DNA of 64,000 nucleotides, taken from contig CM064670.1 in the NCBI GenBank assembly GCA_032717465.1, positions 18,865,939 through 18,929,938 of the forward strand, written 5' to 3'. The stretch's first letter is position 1. The number at the start of each line of letters is the position of its first letter. The DNA comes from Coenobita brevimanus (lineage: Eukaryota; Arthropoda; Malacostraca; Decapoda; Coenobitidae). This document shows, one piece after another, positions 1-12,180 of the stretch. The notes beneath the pieces are model-generated. The model ran no database searches. It was not told the DNA's origin and worked only from the letters and a program-made list of their open reading frames with translations. Position numbers and translations under genes: made by a program.

Positions 1-9
1 TCGCATACT

Positions 10-227
10 AGTATGCTTGCACCCAATCGGGTTAAGGCGGTCTGATTACACTTGGTTCACAGCCATACTCATCCAAAGCCACTACAGCACTACAGTCACA
101 CTCACAAGCACTTCTCACCCTACGTACAGTCTCTACCAGACAGCCTAAGCCACTGGGTAGAGATACATTGGCTGTATCGTCCCTGCTTCGGTAGGGATAG
201 GCCGGTCCTGCAGTGGACCTCAACAGC

Positions 228-317
<90 letters not shown>

Positions 318-650
318 TTCGCCCCCTGCCAGGGTAATAAACTTTGGGAGTGTTCATCCGGCCACGTATTGCATTGGCGGACACAAGGGGTGCTGTGGTT
401 GAATCAGTGTCGCTTACTATAAAGTATGCTTGCACCCAGTCGGCTTGCGCGGGCCGATTACACTTGGTTCACAGACTACACACACATCCAAAGCCACTCC
501 AACACAACAATTACACTTACAAGCACTTCTCACCCTACATACAATCTCTAACAGACAGCCTAAGCCACTTGGTAGAGATACAGTACACTGGCTGTATCGT
601 CCCGACTTCGGTCGGGATAGACCGGTCCTGCAGTGGATACTCAAACGGCT
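10..650 (+). repeat. R4 tandem repeat, two diverged units (period about 413 bp)
   Basis: Two copies of a roughly 230-bp unit start at 10 and 423, both with 'gtatgcttgcaccca'. They share long blocks such as 'acacttggttcacag', 'aagcacttctcaccctac' and 'ccggtcctgcagtgga', and each ends in a (TGA)n-type tract. Between them lie the (TGA)n and (TA)n microsatellites and about 107 bp of other sequence. The 3' simple-repeat tail suggests a SINE-like retroelement or a local tandem duplication carrying its tail. No tRNA-type A/B box was found. Confidence 0.75.
228..315. repeat. (TGA)n then (TA)n microsatellites
   Basis: (TGA)n runs from 228 to 271 and (TA)n from 273 to 315. They follow the 3' end of the first R4 unit directly. 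Confidence 0.95.
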
Positions 651-678
651 GATGATGATGATATATACCGGTATATTC

Positions 679-680
<2 letters not shown>

Positions 681-718
<38 letters not shown>
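681..718. repeat. (GA)n microsatellite
   Basis: About 19 GA units follow the second R4 unit and a short TGA/TA stretch. Confidence 0.95.
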
Positions 719-721
<3 letters not shown>

Positions 722-1489
722 GAACCTTCCGACCTATGATACGGTGGAGTAACCCTTGCATCGCTGGGACACTACTTACATTATATTCCGGCTAACGCCA
801 AACAGACATTCACCTAAGATTGAATAACAGAAGCCCGGGACTATTAACCAGTGAGACTCTTAGTGACATGGAGTCCGACCGATCAAAAGAACATGAAGTC
901 GAACAAAAACGTCTCTCGGTTATGTCACAAACTGCTGCAGAAATAAGCGTTTGTGGGTCAATCGTGCTGGTGGAAAGGGTTGTGGCGAGACGGCGTGACT
1001 AAGGTGCATACTGGGTACCCGCTTGACTGGCTCGCTAAAGGTCAGGAGCCAGGATCTACTAAAAATCCTCTGCTATTAGTGATGGTGCTGGGTGAACCTT
1101 GGTAGGAATCGACATAATTGAGTACCATACTCTTTGACCTCCTGCACTACGCGTGGTCCTTCCTGAGCTGAAAACCTTCTGATGATGCTATGAATAAACA
1201 GAAAGCCGTGGCTAGCTAAATTCTTCTCAGGTACACAAGGCAATGTACTCTTCTCAAACAAAAGATCCTAGTTTGGAATACTCCCCAACAGTGTGTCAAA
1301 AGGCTCAATCCTCTCATCCTCACTTTCTGACCATTTCCTCCATGACCTAGCAGCTCCCTCCTCACCCCACCTCCATTTTTGTAACAATACTGTCATGTGC
1401 TGACGGCTTCGAAATGGCTTCACAACACCCCAGGACTCAAAAGCAACAATAAATACATTATAAGTAGTTCTTCCACCTTGATTTTAAGG
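719..1489. other. No recognisable gene
   Basis: Only short open frames occur: about 60 codons at 820-1002 on plus and 1,076-1,261 on minus. Neither has recognisable domains or convincing splice sites. Near 790 a short motif (ctaacgcca...cacctaag) resembles dispersed copies near 2,690, 9,660 and 46,390. Confidence 0.5.
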
Positions 1490-1640
1490 AGATTTGTCCT
1501 TTTGCAGTGAATTTCCTGTAGTTCAAAGTGCGAATTAGGCAATAATATTGCATTACATACTTTCCACGGCACTTCTTCATGGTTAGTCCCATATTCTAGT
1601 GTTGATCTCTTGTTACAGCTCAACATTTAAGATGGATCTA
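1490..1640. repeat. R6 dispersed repeat, copy 1
   Basis: Shares 'cacttctt', 'ccatattctagtgtt' and 'atttaagat' in the same order and spacing with 15,985-16,115. Old and diverged; class unknown. Confidence 0.45.
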
Positions 1641-2484
1641 TAGAAACAATGGCAATGTTAAGCAGAGTTATAGTAGCAGTAGTAGTTATAGCCCCAGGTT
1701 CAGTTGTAATGTGAACCCGGTGGACCTCAGGCTGAAGCTGCCTTCCTCCTGTAGCTGACCATCGTTCTTTCGAGGGTCAGGGAAGTAGGTGAGGGACGTT
1801 TATGTAATCAGGCCGCTCCATCACCCAGCTATAGCGGTGCCACCACGTGAATGCGCCTCTCTCCAGCCCCAAAGCAACAGTGACTAAATCATAATGATGG
1901 GGCTGGTTGAAACTGTGATGGTAGTAGGGGGGGGGGGAGAAATCGATTTCACTGAGCAACGTAAACTTTAATCTTTGACTTCAGCACTACAAGAGCTTGA
2001 GAAAATAGTCTGAAGAAAGTATGAATGAAGGAGAAAATTAGTCATCGTAGGCAGGGACAGCTTTAAGTCAGGAATAATAATCCTTTGCTATAACCCTCTC
2101 ATGGTCAGGACATCTCCAACAGTATATTTCAGTTCGCTGATATAATAACAGAGAGTATGGCATCCTGACAGCATTAAGACTGGTACCATTAATCTTGTCA
2201 TATTCGGAACAACTGAAGTAATATGTTCCAACTGAAACCAGACTATTTTATGTAGCTGAGTGTGAGTGATAAGAGACTGAGTGTTATTGATGGAATTGGT
2301 TGAATCAAGATATTCCCTCTACTGCTATGACGTCTTTTGCCGTATATTCTTGCCATCCCCAAAAAGTCTTATTCGGCTTTCAAGATACTTTTCGAACTGG
2401 AGGTGTTAAGATATAGCCTTCATTAATCCCTTAACCACAGGAGTTCGTTCCCAAGATGAATAAGTCTGATAGTACCAAGAACCA
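1641..2484. other. No recognisable gene
   Basis: Unique-looking sequence with small fragments of dispersed repeats. For example, 'tttcgaactggagg' near 2,390 recurs near 51,960. A C/G homopolymer tract occurs near 1,927. No supported coding sequence. Confidence 0.5.
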
Positions 2485-2534
2485 TACTACTACTACTACT
2501 ACTACTACTAATAATAATAATAATAATAATAATG
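2485..2534. repeat. (TAC)n(TAA)n microsatellite
   Basis: Compound trinucleotide repeat with a clean switch from ACT to AAT units. Confidence 0.95.
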
Positions 2535-2984
2535 TAATTCGTCAGACTGTAAAGGTTAAATTTCTCAGTCAGAGGCTAGTCTTTACTGAAAAAAATGCTC
2601 CAGAAGTTCAAGAATAAAATATGCATGGGGTAACCTCTTAAAACCGGCGAAGTACTTTTTGTTTTAATCAGGCTTGCCCCGGACGATTTTACTCAGCTTA
2701 AGATCAGATGTACTGCAGTGGAAGGGGTTAATGAAAGTTGAATCTAACCCCTCCAGTTCGATTAGTCTATCTTGACGTCAGTAAGATCGTCTGGAGATGG
2801 GAAGAATAAAATAAAAATAGGCCATTGGATTGAAGAGTTTTTGTTTTCAAAACTATGTTTTGAAAAAATCTTAACGTAACACCAGTGATTAGAACCTTAT
2901 TCAGTTTCGGGGCGATCCCTGTGGTGGAGTGGTTAGAAACAGTTTCTATCAAGCCATTTAGTACTACGACGTCTTTTTTTTTAA

Positions 2985-3831
<847 letters not shown>

Positions 3832-4841
3832 TGTAAAGTAAAACGGAAGGCAATGATTGATTATGTGTGTGTGGATGACAGAATGAGGTGTGTGGTGCAT
3901 GCAAGAACATACAGAGGCTGGGGGAGTGGCCTTTCTGACCACCAGTTGGTGGTGGTGAGAGACAGGGTTCAAATCCACTAGATGAATAGGAGAGAAGGAC
4001 CTGAGGAAGTAATCCATACCAGGAGGGTAGAAAGTTTGCAAGATGATGGGAAAAAAAAAAAAGTAGAATATAGGAGAGAAGTGGAGGAGCGACTGGGTAA
4101 TGACCTGGAGCAGATGGGGGAGGTGTAAGGTGTGTGCAAGATATTCAAAGAAGAAATCTGTGCAGCTTGTGAGATGGCGTGTGGGGTGAAGAGAAGACGA
4201 AAGGGGGTGCAAGGAACAGCATGGTGGAGTGAAGAGGTGAGACAAGCTGCGGCCCAAAAGAAGAAAGCATATAGTGAGTTGATGGGAAGCAGGGGCGTGG
4301 AGAAAGTTGAGAGACGGAAGAGAAATTAAAGGTAGAGAGGAGGAGAGAGGTGAAAAGATTAGTAAGAGAGAGTACGAAGACAGTGGATGAGGAATTTGGA
4401 AGGAATTTGAGTGTAAAGTGGAGGGAATGTATGAAAATGTTCTGGAAAGAGGTAAAAAGTGATAAAGAAATTAGTCGGAGCGTGAAAGAAAAAAATGGTA
4501 GATTGCTAGTGGAGAAGGAAAAAAAAGTGAGCAGATGGAGAGAACACTTTAAAGAACTGTTAAACATCGAGGTGAAAGTAATGTGAGTATAAGTCGCTGG
4601 GGGGTAATGGCTGGGAGAAGGAGGAAGGTGAAAGAAAGGAAGATATCAGTAGGATGGAAGTAGTGGATGCAATGAAGAAAGTCAAAATGGGGAAAGCCCC
4701 GGGAATTGATGAAGTGTGTGGTGAAATGATGATGTATGAGGGATAAATAATAGCTGAATGGATATGGAAGATGTGCAGATTGGCCTGGGAGGAAGGTAGA
4801 GTCCCGGAGGATTGGAGATCAGGTATAATTATTCCTCTGTA

Positions 4842-5033
4842 GCAGCCCTGGCTCACTAGGTTAGAGCGCTCTGACCGAAGGGTCGGAGGTTCGGGTCCAC
4901 CCAAGGGTCATTGGCAGACATCAGGAAGGGCATCAGGTCGTAAAGTGCTACACACTCCAAAAACCAAAGTTCTCTACCTCGAGGCAACGCCTTATTAACA
5001 AAAGGGGACGGCGAAAAAAAAAAAAAAAAAAAA
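4842..5033 (+). mobile_element. SINE-2, tRNA-derived SINE inserted in LINE-A
   Basis: The 5' head contains a polymerase III A-box-like 'tggctcactagg' and a B-box 'ggttcgggtcc'. A roughly 110-bp body and an A-tail at 5,014-5,032 follow. LINE-A reading 'GIIIPL' stops before it and 'KGEKGEC' resumes after it, so the insertion interrupts RT. It is a different family from SINE-1. Confidence 0.8.
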
Positions 5034-5369
5034 GGAAAGGGGAAAAAGGAGAGTGTGTTAATCATAGAGTTAGGGAAATAACATAGGAAACAGTTGGAGA
5101 AGAACAGGGAGGTTTTAAGAAAGGAAGAGGTTGTGTAGATCAGATAATCATTTTTAGGTCTTTAATGGAAAAGTTTCTAAAGATGGGAGAGAAGTTGTAT
5201 GCGGCCTTCATGAATTTGGAGAAAGCATTTGATAAAGTGGACAGACAAGGAATGTGGAAAATATCAAGGATATATGGAATAAATGGGAAGCTCTTGAATA
5301 CCGTGAAGAGCATATATGAGGGTGTTAAGGCGACAGTGTTTGTGGATGGTGAACTGAGTGAATTATTCT

Positions 5370-5424
5370 GTTTCCAAACGCTGCCCTCTCTCATTAGTAA
5401 TGAGAGAGGGCAGCGTTTGGAAAC
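5370..5424. repeat. Perfect 55-bp palindrome inside LINE-A RT
   Basis: Two 27-base arms (5,370-5,396 and 5,398-5,424) are exact reverse complements around a single G. The right arm encodes the normal LINE segment 'NERGQRLET'; the left arm is its inverted copy and replaces the expected RT segment. This looks like a fold-back rearrangement at a deletion junction. Confidence 0.95.
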
Positions 5425-6244
5425 TCCCTGTACTGTTGTGTGCAGATGATACTGTATTGTTAAGTAAAGACGAAGGCAAACTGCAAGGCTTGGTGAATGA
5501 GTTTGGGAGAGTGTGTAAGAAACGGAATCTAAAGGTGAATGTAGGGAAAAGTAAAGTTGTGGTTTTCGGGAGAAATGAACCCACTGAATATACAGTGAGG
5601 CTGGATGATGAGGAAATGGAAAATGTGAGTGCTTTTAAATACTTGGGTAGTGTGATGTGTAAGGATGGAAATTTGTAGGGTGAGGTGCTCGAAAGGGTAG
5701 AACAAGGAAGAAAGGTTGCTAGTTCTTTAGAAGTAGTAATGAGGAATAGTGAAGTGAGCATGGAAGTAAAAAATCGCTCCATGCCATTATTGTGACACCA
5801 ACTCTAACGTATGGAAGTGCAGCTTGGACCTTGTTAAAAGGACACAAGTCAAGAGTGATGGCAGTGGAAACGAGTTATTTAAGAGGAGAATGTGGAGTTA
5901 CATGGAGATACAGACTGACAAATGAAGAAGAGAAGGAGCGTTGTGGTGTGGATGTGGATGTGATAGACAGCGTAAGGAGAAATGCTCTGAGGTGGTTTGG
6001 CCATGTGGAGAGGATGGACAGCGAGAGACTAACGAGGAGCGTGTATGTGAGTGAGGTGGAAGGGGGGAGATGGAAGAGGAGGCCAAAGATGAGATGGAGG
6101 GATGGAGTAGAGAAGTATATGAGAGAAGGGGGTGTGAGCTGGGAGCAGGGCAGTGAAATGGAGGGGGATTGGGTGACATGAAGGCGATTTGTTTGTGGCC
6201 ACCCCTTACGGGTTTAAGGCGTCTGGCAGTAGACAGACAGATGG

Positions 6245-6405
6245 AGAATGAAAACTGTTTAAGTTGATTTTGTCAGGTCAGACTTTGACCTCACGTTGAG
6301 ACCTCAGCCTTTGACCTACTGTTCTAAAAAATAAGCCCTTTGGCTCTCCTTCAACCCTTCTAGCAGGTTTAGTTAAAAAGGATGCATTTTTACAATATTA
6401 TTTTG

Positions 6406-6446
<41 letters not shown>
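6245..6446 (+). repeat. R5 continuation and (CA)n after LINE-A
   Basis: The R5 unit resumes with 'aaaactgtttaagttgattttg', then 'cctttgacctactgttcta', 'cttcaacccttctagcaggttt' and 'attattttgttcacacac', ending in (CA)n (6,410-6,446). The unit broken at 3,831 is completed here. Confidence 0.7.
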
Positions 6447-6449
<3 letters not shown>

Positions 6450-7097
6450 GAGCAAAATAAAATATTCGCTCTCACGAGGGCATAATAAAAATCAGCATGA
6501 TAAATTTACATTGGTAACATTAGCAAGAAAAAATCCTTGTGCCGTAATGATGAAGTGAAACAAAATATCACATCAAAAAGCTGCAATATTATCGGTAACA
6601 CGTTAACCACCCATGGATTAACATTGCATCACACAAACAACAGAATATCGCAGGAAAATACTGCCCTAATTGCTCTCAGGAGATTCTGGCATTTCTCGGA
6701 GAAAATATACCTTCTCAAGTAAAACTAATATCTTTTTTCAGTTTTATATTACTTCCCAGTATTAACACACATGTCCTCCAGGACACGAACGCTGAAATTG
6801 CATGCAGAGAGTACAGAACATAGCCCTAAGATTTGTTACCAAAAAGAGTTATTCACGCACCGAGTGCAAAGCATTGCAACACTTTATATTGTAAGTCAAA
6901 CTCTTCCGCTCCCGCTTAATGGAAGCGTCAAGCCAGATCAAGCTTGTACAACAATTGGATGGAAACATGATCATGCATCGCAGCTGGTTCCCTTGTAGCA
7001 CCAAAGCGCTGAGGAAACTTCCACTAAAAAATAGTTATGCCGACTAATCAGCAGCAGTTAGCGTAGCTTTAGCCACGTATTACGCAAACGCCGTAAT

Positions 7098-7157
<60 letters not shown>

Positions 7158-7331
7158 CACCTGGGGTATATAAGCAAAGTGCCATAGAAGCAATCCCATT
7201 ACTTTAACTACTGATACAGTAAACCAACACCACACGTCTGTACTCCAATATTATATATTATTTTCATCCCACTGCCCCTTCTCTGTACTGCCTTTTGTTT
7301 CTCTTCCTGCTAAACTGATGATTTAATAAGT
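6447..7331. other. No recognisable gene; (CA)n at 7,101-7,154
   Basis: Apart from a clean (CA)n of about 27 units, nothing is recognised. Short frames at 6,537-6,722 and 6,771-6,998 lack domains. Confidence 0.55.
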
Positions 7332-7905
7332 GAGGGTGGGGGGGGGGTTGGAGAGGAGAAGAAAGGGTGAGAAAGGAGAGGGAAGTGGGAGGAAGTGATG
7401 GGGAAAAGACGGGAAGGGAGAGAAGAGCGAAGTGGCACGTACAGACGGAGGTTGGGCAAGGAGAAGGGAGGGAAGGGGGGAGGTGACAGGGAAAAAGAAG
7501 AGGAAACAGTAAAGGGGATGGGAGGGAAATATACAAGAGGTGAGGGAAGGGGAGATGTGATGGGCAAGGGAACGCAGGGGGAAGGAAACTAAGGGAGATG
7601 CTGGGAGAAGGATAGGGCGGAGGAAGGAAGAGGGGAAAGGTAGGGAAGCAGTGGTGACTGGGAAGGGAAGAAACTACAAAGGGAGTAGAAGGGATGGAGA
7701 TATGAGAATGGAGAGAGGAAGAGGTGATATAATGGGGAGGGTAGGATGAAGGGATAAGAAGGGAATGGTAAAGGAGGAGGGAGAAGGGAGAGAAGTGAGT
7801 AGGTAACGGGGGAGGGAAGGAATGGGAAAGAGAGTGAGCGAAGGGAGGAAGGGGATAGGGAAGGGAAGGAAGAAGGCAGGGAAGGAAGGTGGTTTAGGAA
7901 TAGAA
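7332..7905 (+). repeat. Long polypurine (G/A-rich) tract
   Basis: About 570 bases almost purely G and A on the plus strand, with many GGGA, GGAAGG and GAGGGG motifs and an opening G-run near 7,338. It is low complexity and yields only Pro/Ser/Leu-rich shadow frames on the minus strand. Such tracts can form triplex or G-rich structures. It lies just downstream (minus sense) of the candidate exon at 8,155. Confidence 0.85.
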
Positions 7906-7910
7906 TAGGA

Positions 7911-7952
7911 TAACAACAACAACAACAGCACCAACAACAAAAAATAATAATA

Positions 7953-7985
<33 letters not shown>

Positions 7986-8100
7986 TATTATTATTATTAT
8001 TATTATTATCATTATTATTATTATTATTATAACAATAACAACAACAACAACAAAACAACAACAACAACATAATAATAATAATAATAATAACAACAACAAC

Positions 8101-8140
<40 letters not shown>
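7911..8140. repeat. (AAC/AAT)n-(ATT)n compound, self-complementary microsatellite
   Basis: AAC units, then (AAT)n to about 7,983, then (ATT)n to about 8,030, then AAC and AAT units to 8,140. The AAT-ATT switch makes a perfect inverted repeat that can fold as a hairpin. Confidence 0.92.
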
Positions 8141-8154
8141 GAAATAACACTCAC

Positions 8155-8241
8155 CTGCTCCAACTCATGTTCACTTTCTTTTTCCTTATCTGATTTCTCC
8201 GACCTGGACGAAGCCACAGATTCCGTCGACGTCGATTTTCT
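8155..8241 (-). CDS. Candidate internal coding exon (87 nt, 29 codons) of a host gene
   Basis: Read on the minus strand, a pyrimidine-rich acceptor ('ttatttctcctctatag') is followed by 87 nt with no stop, then by a consensus donor 'CAG|gtgagt'. The exon length is a multiple of three and starts in phase 0. The peptide begins RKSTSTESVASS and ends EKESEHELEQ: Ser-rich, then acidic and charged, probably a disordered region. Codons are more GC-rich than the flanking DNA. A microsatellite starts 14 bases into the downstream intron. No family is recognised. It may belong to the same gene as the exon at 50,767-51,120 (same strand, compatible phase), but nothing proves it. Alternative: chance splice-like sites around an open stretch. 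Confidence 0.5.
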
Positions 8242-10082
8242 CTATAGAGGAGAAATAAAACATATGCTAGTTCAGTCTGTAGTGATGACACAACTTATGG
8301 GTGTACGGTCTCTTTCATCCCTGCGTGTGTAAGCTGTCACACACCTATGTTTGATCTCCAAGTTGCAGGATCTCTTGCTCTTTCCGTAAGCCTAAGATCT
8401 CTCAGCACCATGACTCACGTTTTCCTAACACGGTTTCTCGTTCTTCTTCCATTCAAATTTTAAATTGTACATCTCTTTACATTCATAACTTGTGCATCTT
8501 TTAACATAATTTATTTACTAATCCCCAGATTTCTCCACAAGTCCAAACCACCTCCGAACCCTTACACAGTGCCTCGCTAAAGTGCACACCAATCCTGCTT
8601 TCAGCTTTACACTGGACAACCCATCCCTCAGTAACACACTGTACACTCACCTCCTACCCTACAACGCTTTCACTGAGTGCATACCTCGGCTCATCCTTCT
8701 TCTTAACTAAGTTTCACTTCCGGTTCATGTCATTACATTAAAAGATTGTTTACGGCATATTCGTACCCTCGAAACTGTAAGTGATCTAAAAAAAAAAAAT
8801 TTCAAGACTTTTCTCAGTCATACCTGATTTTTCGATCTTGCAGTGGAGATGATAGCTGACAATCATAACTCCAGTGTTAAAGAAATCGTATACACACTCG
8901 ATTGTTAGATCATCTTAATCCAGTCTATCCCTCCCACCTAGAGCCACTTGGTTACCAAGACAAACTGCATACTCGTATGAAGGTCACTAGCGTCCTGAAA
9001 CCAATCAGTGATAACTCCACCTCTCGTGTACCCAGGTGTTTTAATATTTCTATCAAAATCACCTTCATGATCCTAACCCTATTCTCACTGTCGTGAATGG
9101 GCTGAAATGATCGACAAACAAGAAAAACACAGAACTAACAATACAGTGTCCAATGAAAATGCGCCACACTTCCATTCACTCATCCTTCATGTCTTGAAAT
9201 TGTCGGCTCCACCCAACGGCAGAAGCCACTAGAATTTTATTTTTTAATATCTTCCCATACCCTTTCTACGGGCAGCAAAAGGCCTTCACCCACTTGCATC
9301 TACAATTCTCCCACTTGTGCTACTAACCAACTCCTTTATTCTGACTGTTAACTCTCAGCTTTTGTATACTTCCATTTCAGTCTCCAACTATGTCCATTTC
9401 TAATCATACCTTCCACATTGTCTATTAAGAACATCAGTACAAATATTATTATAACATACTGTGAGGTCTTCTGTATAGCTATAGAGAGAATTATGTATGT
9501 AAGCACTAATTATCACAGTCGGGAAAATTCGAATGTAATTCCACCACACACTATATGAAATTTATTCCCCTGATAGAAAGTCATAGGACCCTGAGTGTTA
9601 ATCCTGGCAAAAATAATGCTCTATGGTCGGCAGAACGCAACTACATTATTCCAGCTAACACCAGACGATTTTCAGCTGAGTCAGTCACAGGAGCTTGAGT
9701 GTTAAAACTGCGATTGTCCATTGCCTGAATGGCGAGTTTATGGATATATGACCAGTTTCAGTGTGCACTCTATTGACAAATTCTTATACTTTGGCGTTTT
9801 CCTTATCTCATGTTCTGTGTTCCGTATTTACTAACTTCCTTGAGCTTAAGCTATGTTTAATACTGTTCACAATTTTGCCTTCACTTATACTGTTGTCATA
9901 CACTTTCCATATTAACAGATGAAAAAATAATCTGTGATGCTTGTAAATTGGTACTGAGTCTTGTTCAGTCTGTGGACTGGTTAAAACGCTTGACAAATAC
10001 AGACCCTGGATGTCACGCACTCCAATGATCCCCCTCCTCCCCCCAAAGACTTAAGAACCATTAGTAAAACCCTGGCAAAGCT
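8242..10082. other. No recognisable gene; presumed intron or intergenic DNA
   Basis: Contains the pyrimidine tract of the acceptor at 8,243 and then AT-rich sequence. A dispersed-repeat fragment ('ccagctaacaccagacgatttt') lies near 9,650. No supported ORF or RNA gene. Confidence 0.5.
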
Positions 10083-10205
10083 GTTAAAAAAAAAAAAAAA
10101 AAAGAAAGTCAAATTTGAAACTCAATCACCTCGAGATGTCTATATACATTGCGTTTGAAAGAATGGAGAAAAGCAAGAAGGAAATACAGACAGAGAAATG
10201 CATGT
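10083..10205 (-). mobile_element. LINE-B 3'-end remnant
   Basis: Matches the reverse complement of the LINE-B 3' end: 'tgcgtttgaaaga' and 'ggaaatacagacagag' recur at 27,870-27,925. A 20-base A run at 10,085 sits where the tail region would be. Strongly 5' truncated. Confidence 0.65.
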
Positions 10206-11045
10206 CGCATTCATGTGTGTACTGGATTAAAATGAAGATAATGATGATGATGATAATGATGACGGTGAAACCAGTTAATAAACGTCGTTACATGATTAAG
10301 GAATGGGAGCAGGGGCTTAGACCTGTAATACAAACAATTACTGTACTCATAAAACGTTGGGAAACGGCGAAAAACAAGGATTTCTTAACCAAAGGAATGC
10401 AAAAACTGTACAGAAATACATATCATCGTCTGGTGTTTTGCCATTCATAAAAATCAGTGCAAATATAAAAGCAGAAATATTAATCCAATCCTTGTACTAT
10501 TGATAAGACAGAATAAAACCGTACGGTGTTAGAAAGATATTACTTGCGCTCATAGGCCGCAATGTCAGTAGACGTAGCCGAGGGGTTTAACTAGATAGGG
10601 GTTATCTGGTTGTATCGTCGATGGCAGTGGCACCAGGAGAGAATAATGGTGAGGTGTTGTAAGGAGATGTCAGTGTAGACCCTCTCTGTTCCGTTATCCT
10701 CCTCGTATTTTAAGTGGGATGATGAAATAGGCAGATTGGGGTTGCTGAAGTTTGTCGTGAGACACTTACTTGAATTAATGTTAAGAGCTTGGTATGACCC
10801 GTGTATGGTTAGTAGAAGTTTGTGCTAGTTGCAGTCCTACTACTTTACTCTCACTCTTCTGCTCTCTATTCTTCTCTTTGGAATCTCTCTCCTTCTCTCC
10901 TGGCCGTCTCTCTCTCTCATTCTCTCTGGTGCTCTCTCCTGTTCTCTCTCCTGTTCTCTCCCGCTCTATACTACCCTTCCTACATGTGATATCGGACTTA
11001 TATCCCCCTCTGGTTTCCGACTAAAGCGTGTGAAGTACGTGTGCA

Positions 11046-11048
<3 letters not shown>
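10206..11048. other. No recognisable gene
   Basis: Includes a short GAT-rich stretch near 10,235 and imperfect CT-rich sequence at 10,880-10,965. No domains are seen in the short frames. Confidence 0.5.

Positions 11049-11050
<2 letters not shown>

Positions 11051-11098
<48 letters not shown>
11051..11098. repeat. (TG)n microsatellite
   Basis: Uninterrupted TG dinucleotides. Confidence 0.95.
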
Positions 11099-11099
<1 letters not shown>

Positions 11100-11347
11100 G
11101 GTCATGTTTCTGGCACATGATCAGGGGTGTTTGGCATTCTTGATTAGTCTAGGCTAGGGGATGTGTAGTTGCCTCTTCCTGGAAAACTCAGACATAACCT
11201 GTTTTACATATTGTTACCTACAGCTATACAGTATAGTTACATACCGTAGTTACATATAGCATTTTGTCATAACATATTATGCCTACAGCAGTGAAGACGT
11301 TAATCCATGCTCAGTTTCACCCAAATATCGTTAGTTTCCCGCTGCAA

Positions 11348-11349
<2 letters not shown>

Positions 11350-11414
<65 letters not shown>
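11350..11414. repeat. (TA)n microsatellite
   Basis: Uninterrupted TA dinucleotides. Confidence 0.95.
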
Positions 11415-11416
<2 letters not shown>

Positions 11417-12180
11417 ACTTAAATGGCTTGAACAGAGTATCAGTGATTAGCTCTTCAATACTTCAGTCTTTTGTATTCTGTTCTTGAAACCGACTGATAT
11501 TAATCAACTTAGGGATGGCACAGCCCAGTGAGGAAATTTTACATAATCTCCATCAGTGAAGTCAATACGATGGCATCTCTTATCATGTTACCAGCACACA
11601 ATTTAACTGAATGATGAACATTTCTGATAACGAAGGAGATGAGGGCTTCGTAAGAACGAACGTATTAGTCAATGAGGGTTATATTCTTGTCAGTAGCGAC
11701 TTACAGTCTCAATTATATCTTCATATTGTCCTTTATACTTGTGTTAACGTATTAGCTCTATAATATGAATACAGCATGAATAAAATACAAGAGATTATTA
11801 TCCGCTTAACTCCGATAATGTTTTTTGATTTTGTTATTGCTACCTGCAGACTATTTTCTTCAGCTTCGAAGAGACCTTTCATTCACCACATTAGTTCGAG
11901 AAATGTTTCCTAGGCTGAATGAAATCTGGAGGTTACAAGAATAAACTATTGAGAAGCCAACATCCAGTTGCATAAAATGGCCAGGAAGAGGTGCTATGGA
12001 GCTTCTCAAACTGTGAAAAGCAACTGGAGTAGAGAACAACACGAAGATGCTGAAGTACAGAATACGTGAAGAAAGAGTTGTCACCACGTGAATGTGGCGT
12101 GAGAGCCAGGACATGCACAGTACCTGGTGACTGGTAACAACAAATAACTATTGTGTTGATTTGTGATGACAAGATACTTA
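11415..12180. other. No recognisable gene
   Basis: AT-rich sequence. A minus frame of about 84 codons at 11,860-12,114 has no recognisable domain. Confidence 0.5.

Larger units (their letters stand above)
3832..6244 (+). mobile_element. LINE-A copy 1, non-LTR retrotransposon, decayed
   Basis: Translated pieces in order: an APE-type endonuclease C-terminus with 'GSGLSDHQLVV' (about 3,840-3,980); a linker with 'TAWWSEEVRQAAAQKKKAY' (4,220-4,270); RT with 'GKAPGIDEVCGEMM', 'EQGGFKKGRGCVDQI', 'LEKAFDKVDRQGMWK' (5,100-5,290) and the catalytic 'ADDTVLL' (about 5,443-5,463); and a C-terminal 'LRWFGHVERMD' region (5,970-6,020). The frame breaks repeatedly. RT blocks are missing around SINE-2 and between 5,370 and 5,424. 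The 5' end is truncated within the endonuclease; the 3' end runs into 'agacagacagat'. The clade is not assigned with certainty (RTE- or CR1-like by eye). The copy sits inside R5. Confidence 0.88.

Noticed and set aside
820..1002. 60-codon plus frame with an acidic, charged peptide
   Set aside because: No start or splice context, no known domain; short enough to occur by chance.
4856..4920. tRNA gene with A and B boxes
   Set aside because: The boxes belong to a SINE head with a body and A-tail; no convincing full cloverleaf. Same reasoning for the heads at about 14,100-14,160, 18,430-18,505, 63,546-63,610 and 63,930-64,000.
7674..8217. Minus-strand Leu/Ile and Asn/Ile frames of 107-158 codons
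   Set aside because: Translations of the polypurine tract and the AAT/ATT repeat; only the 87-nt exon at 8,155-8,241 has splice-site support.
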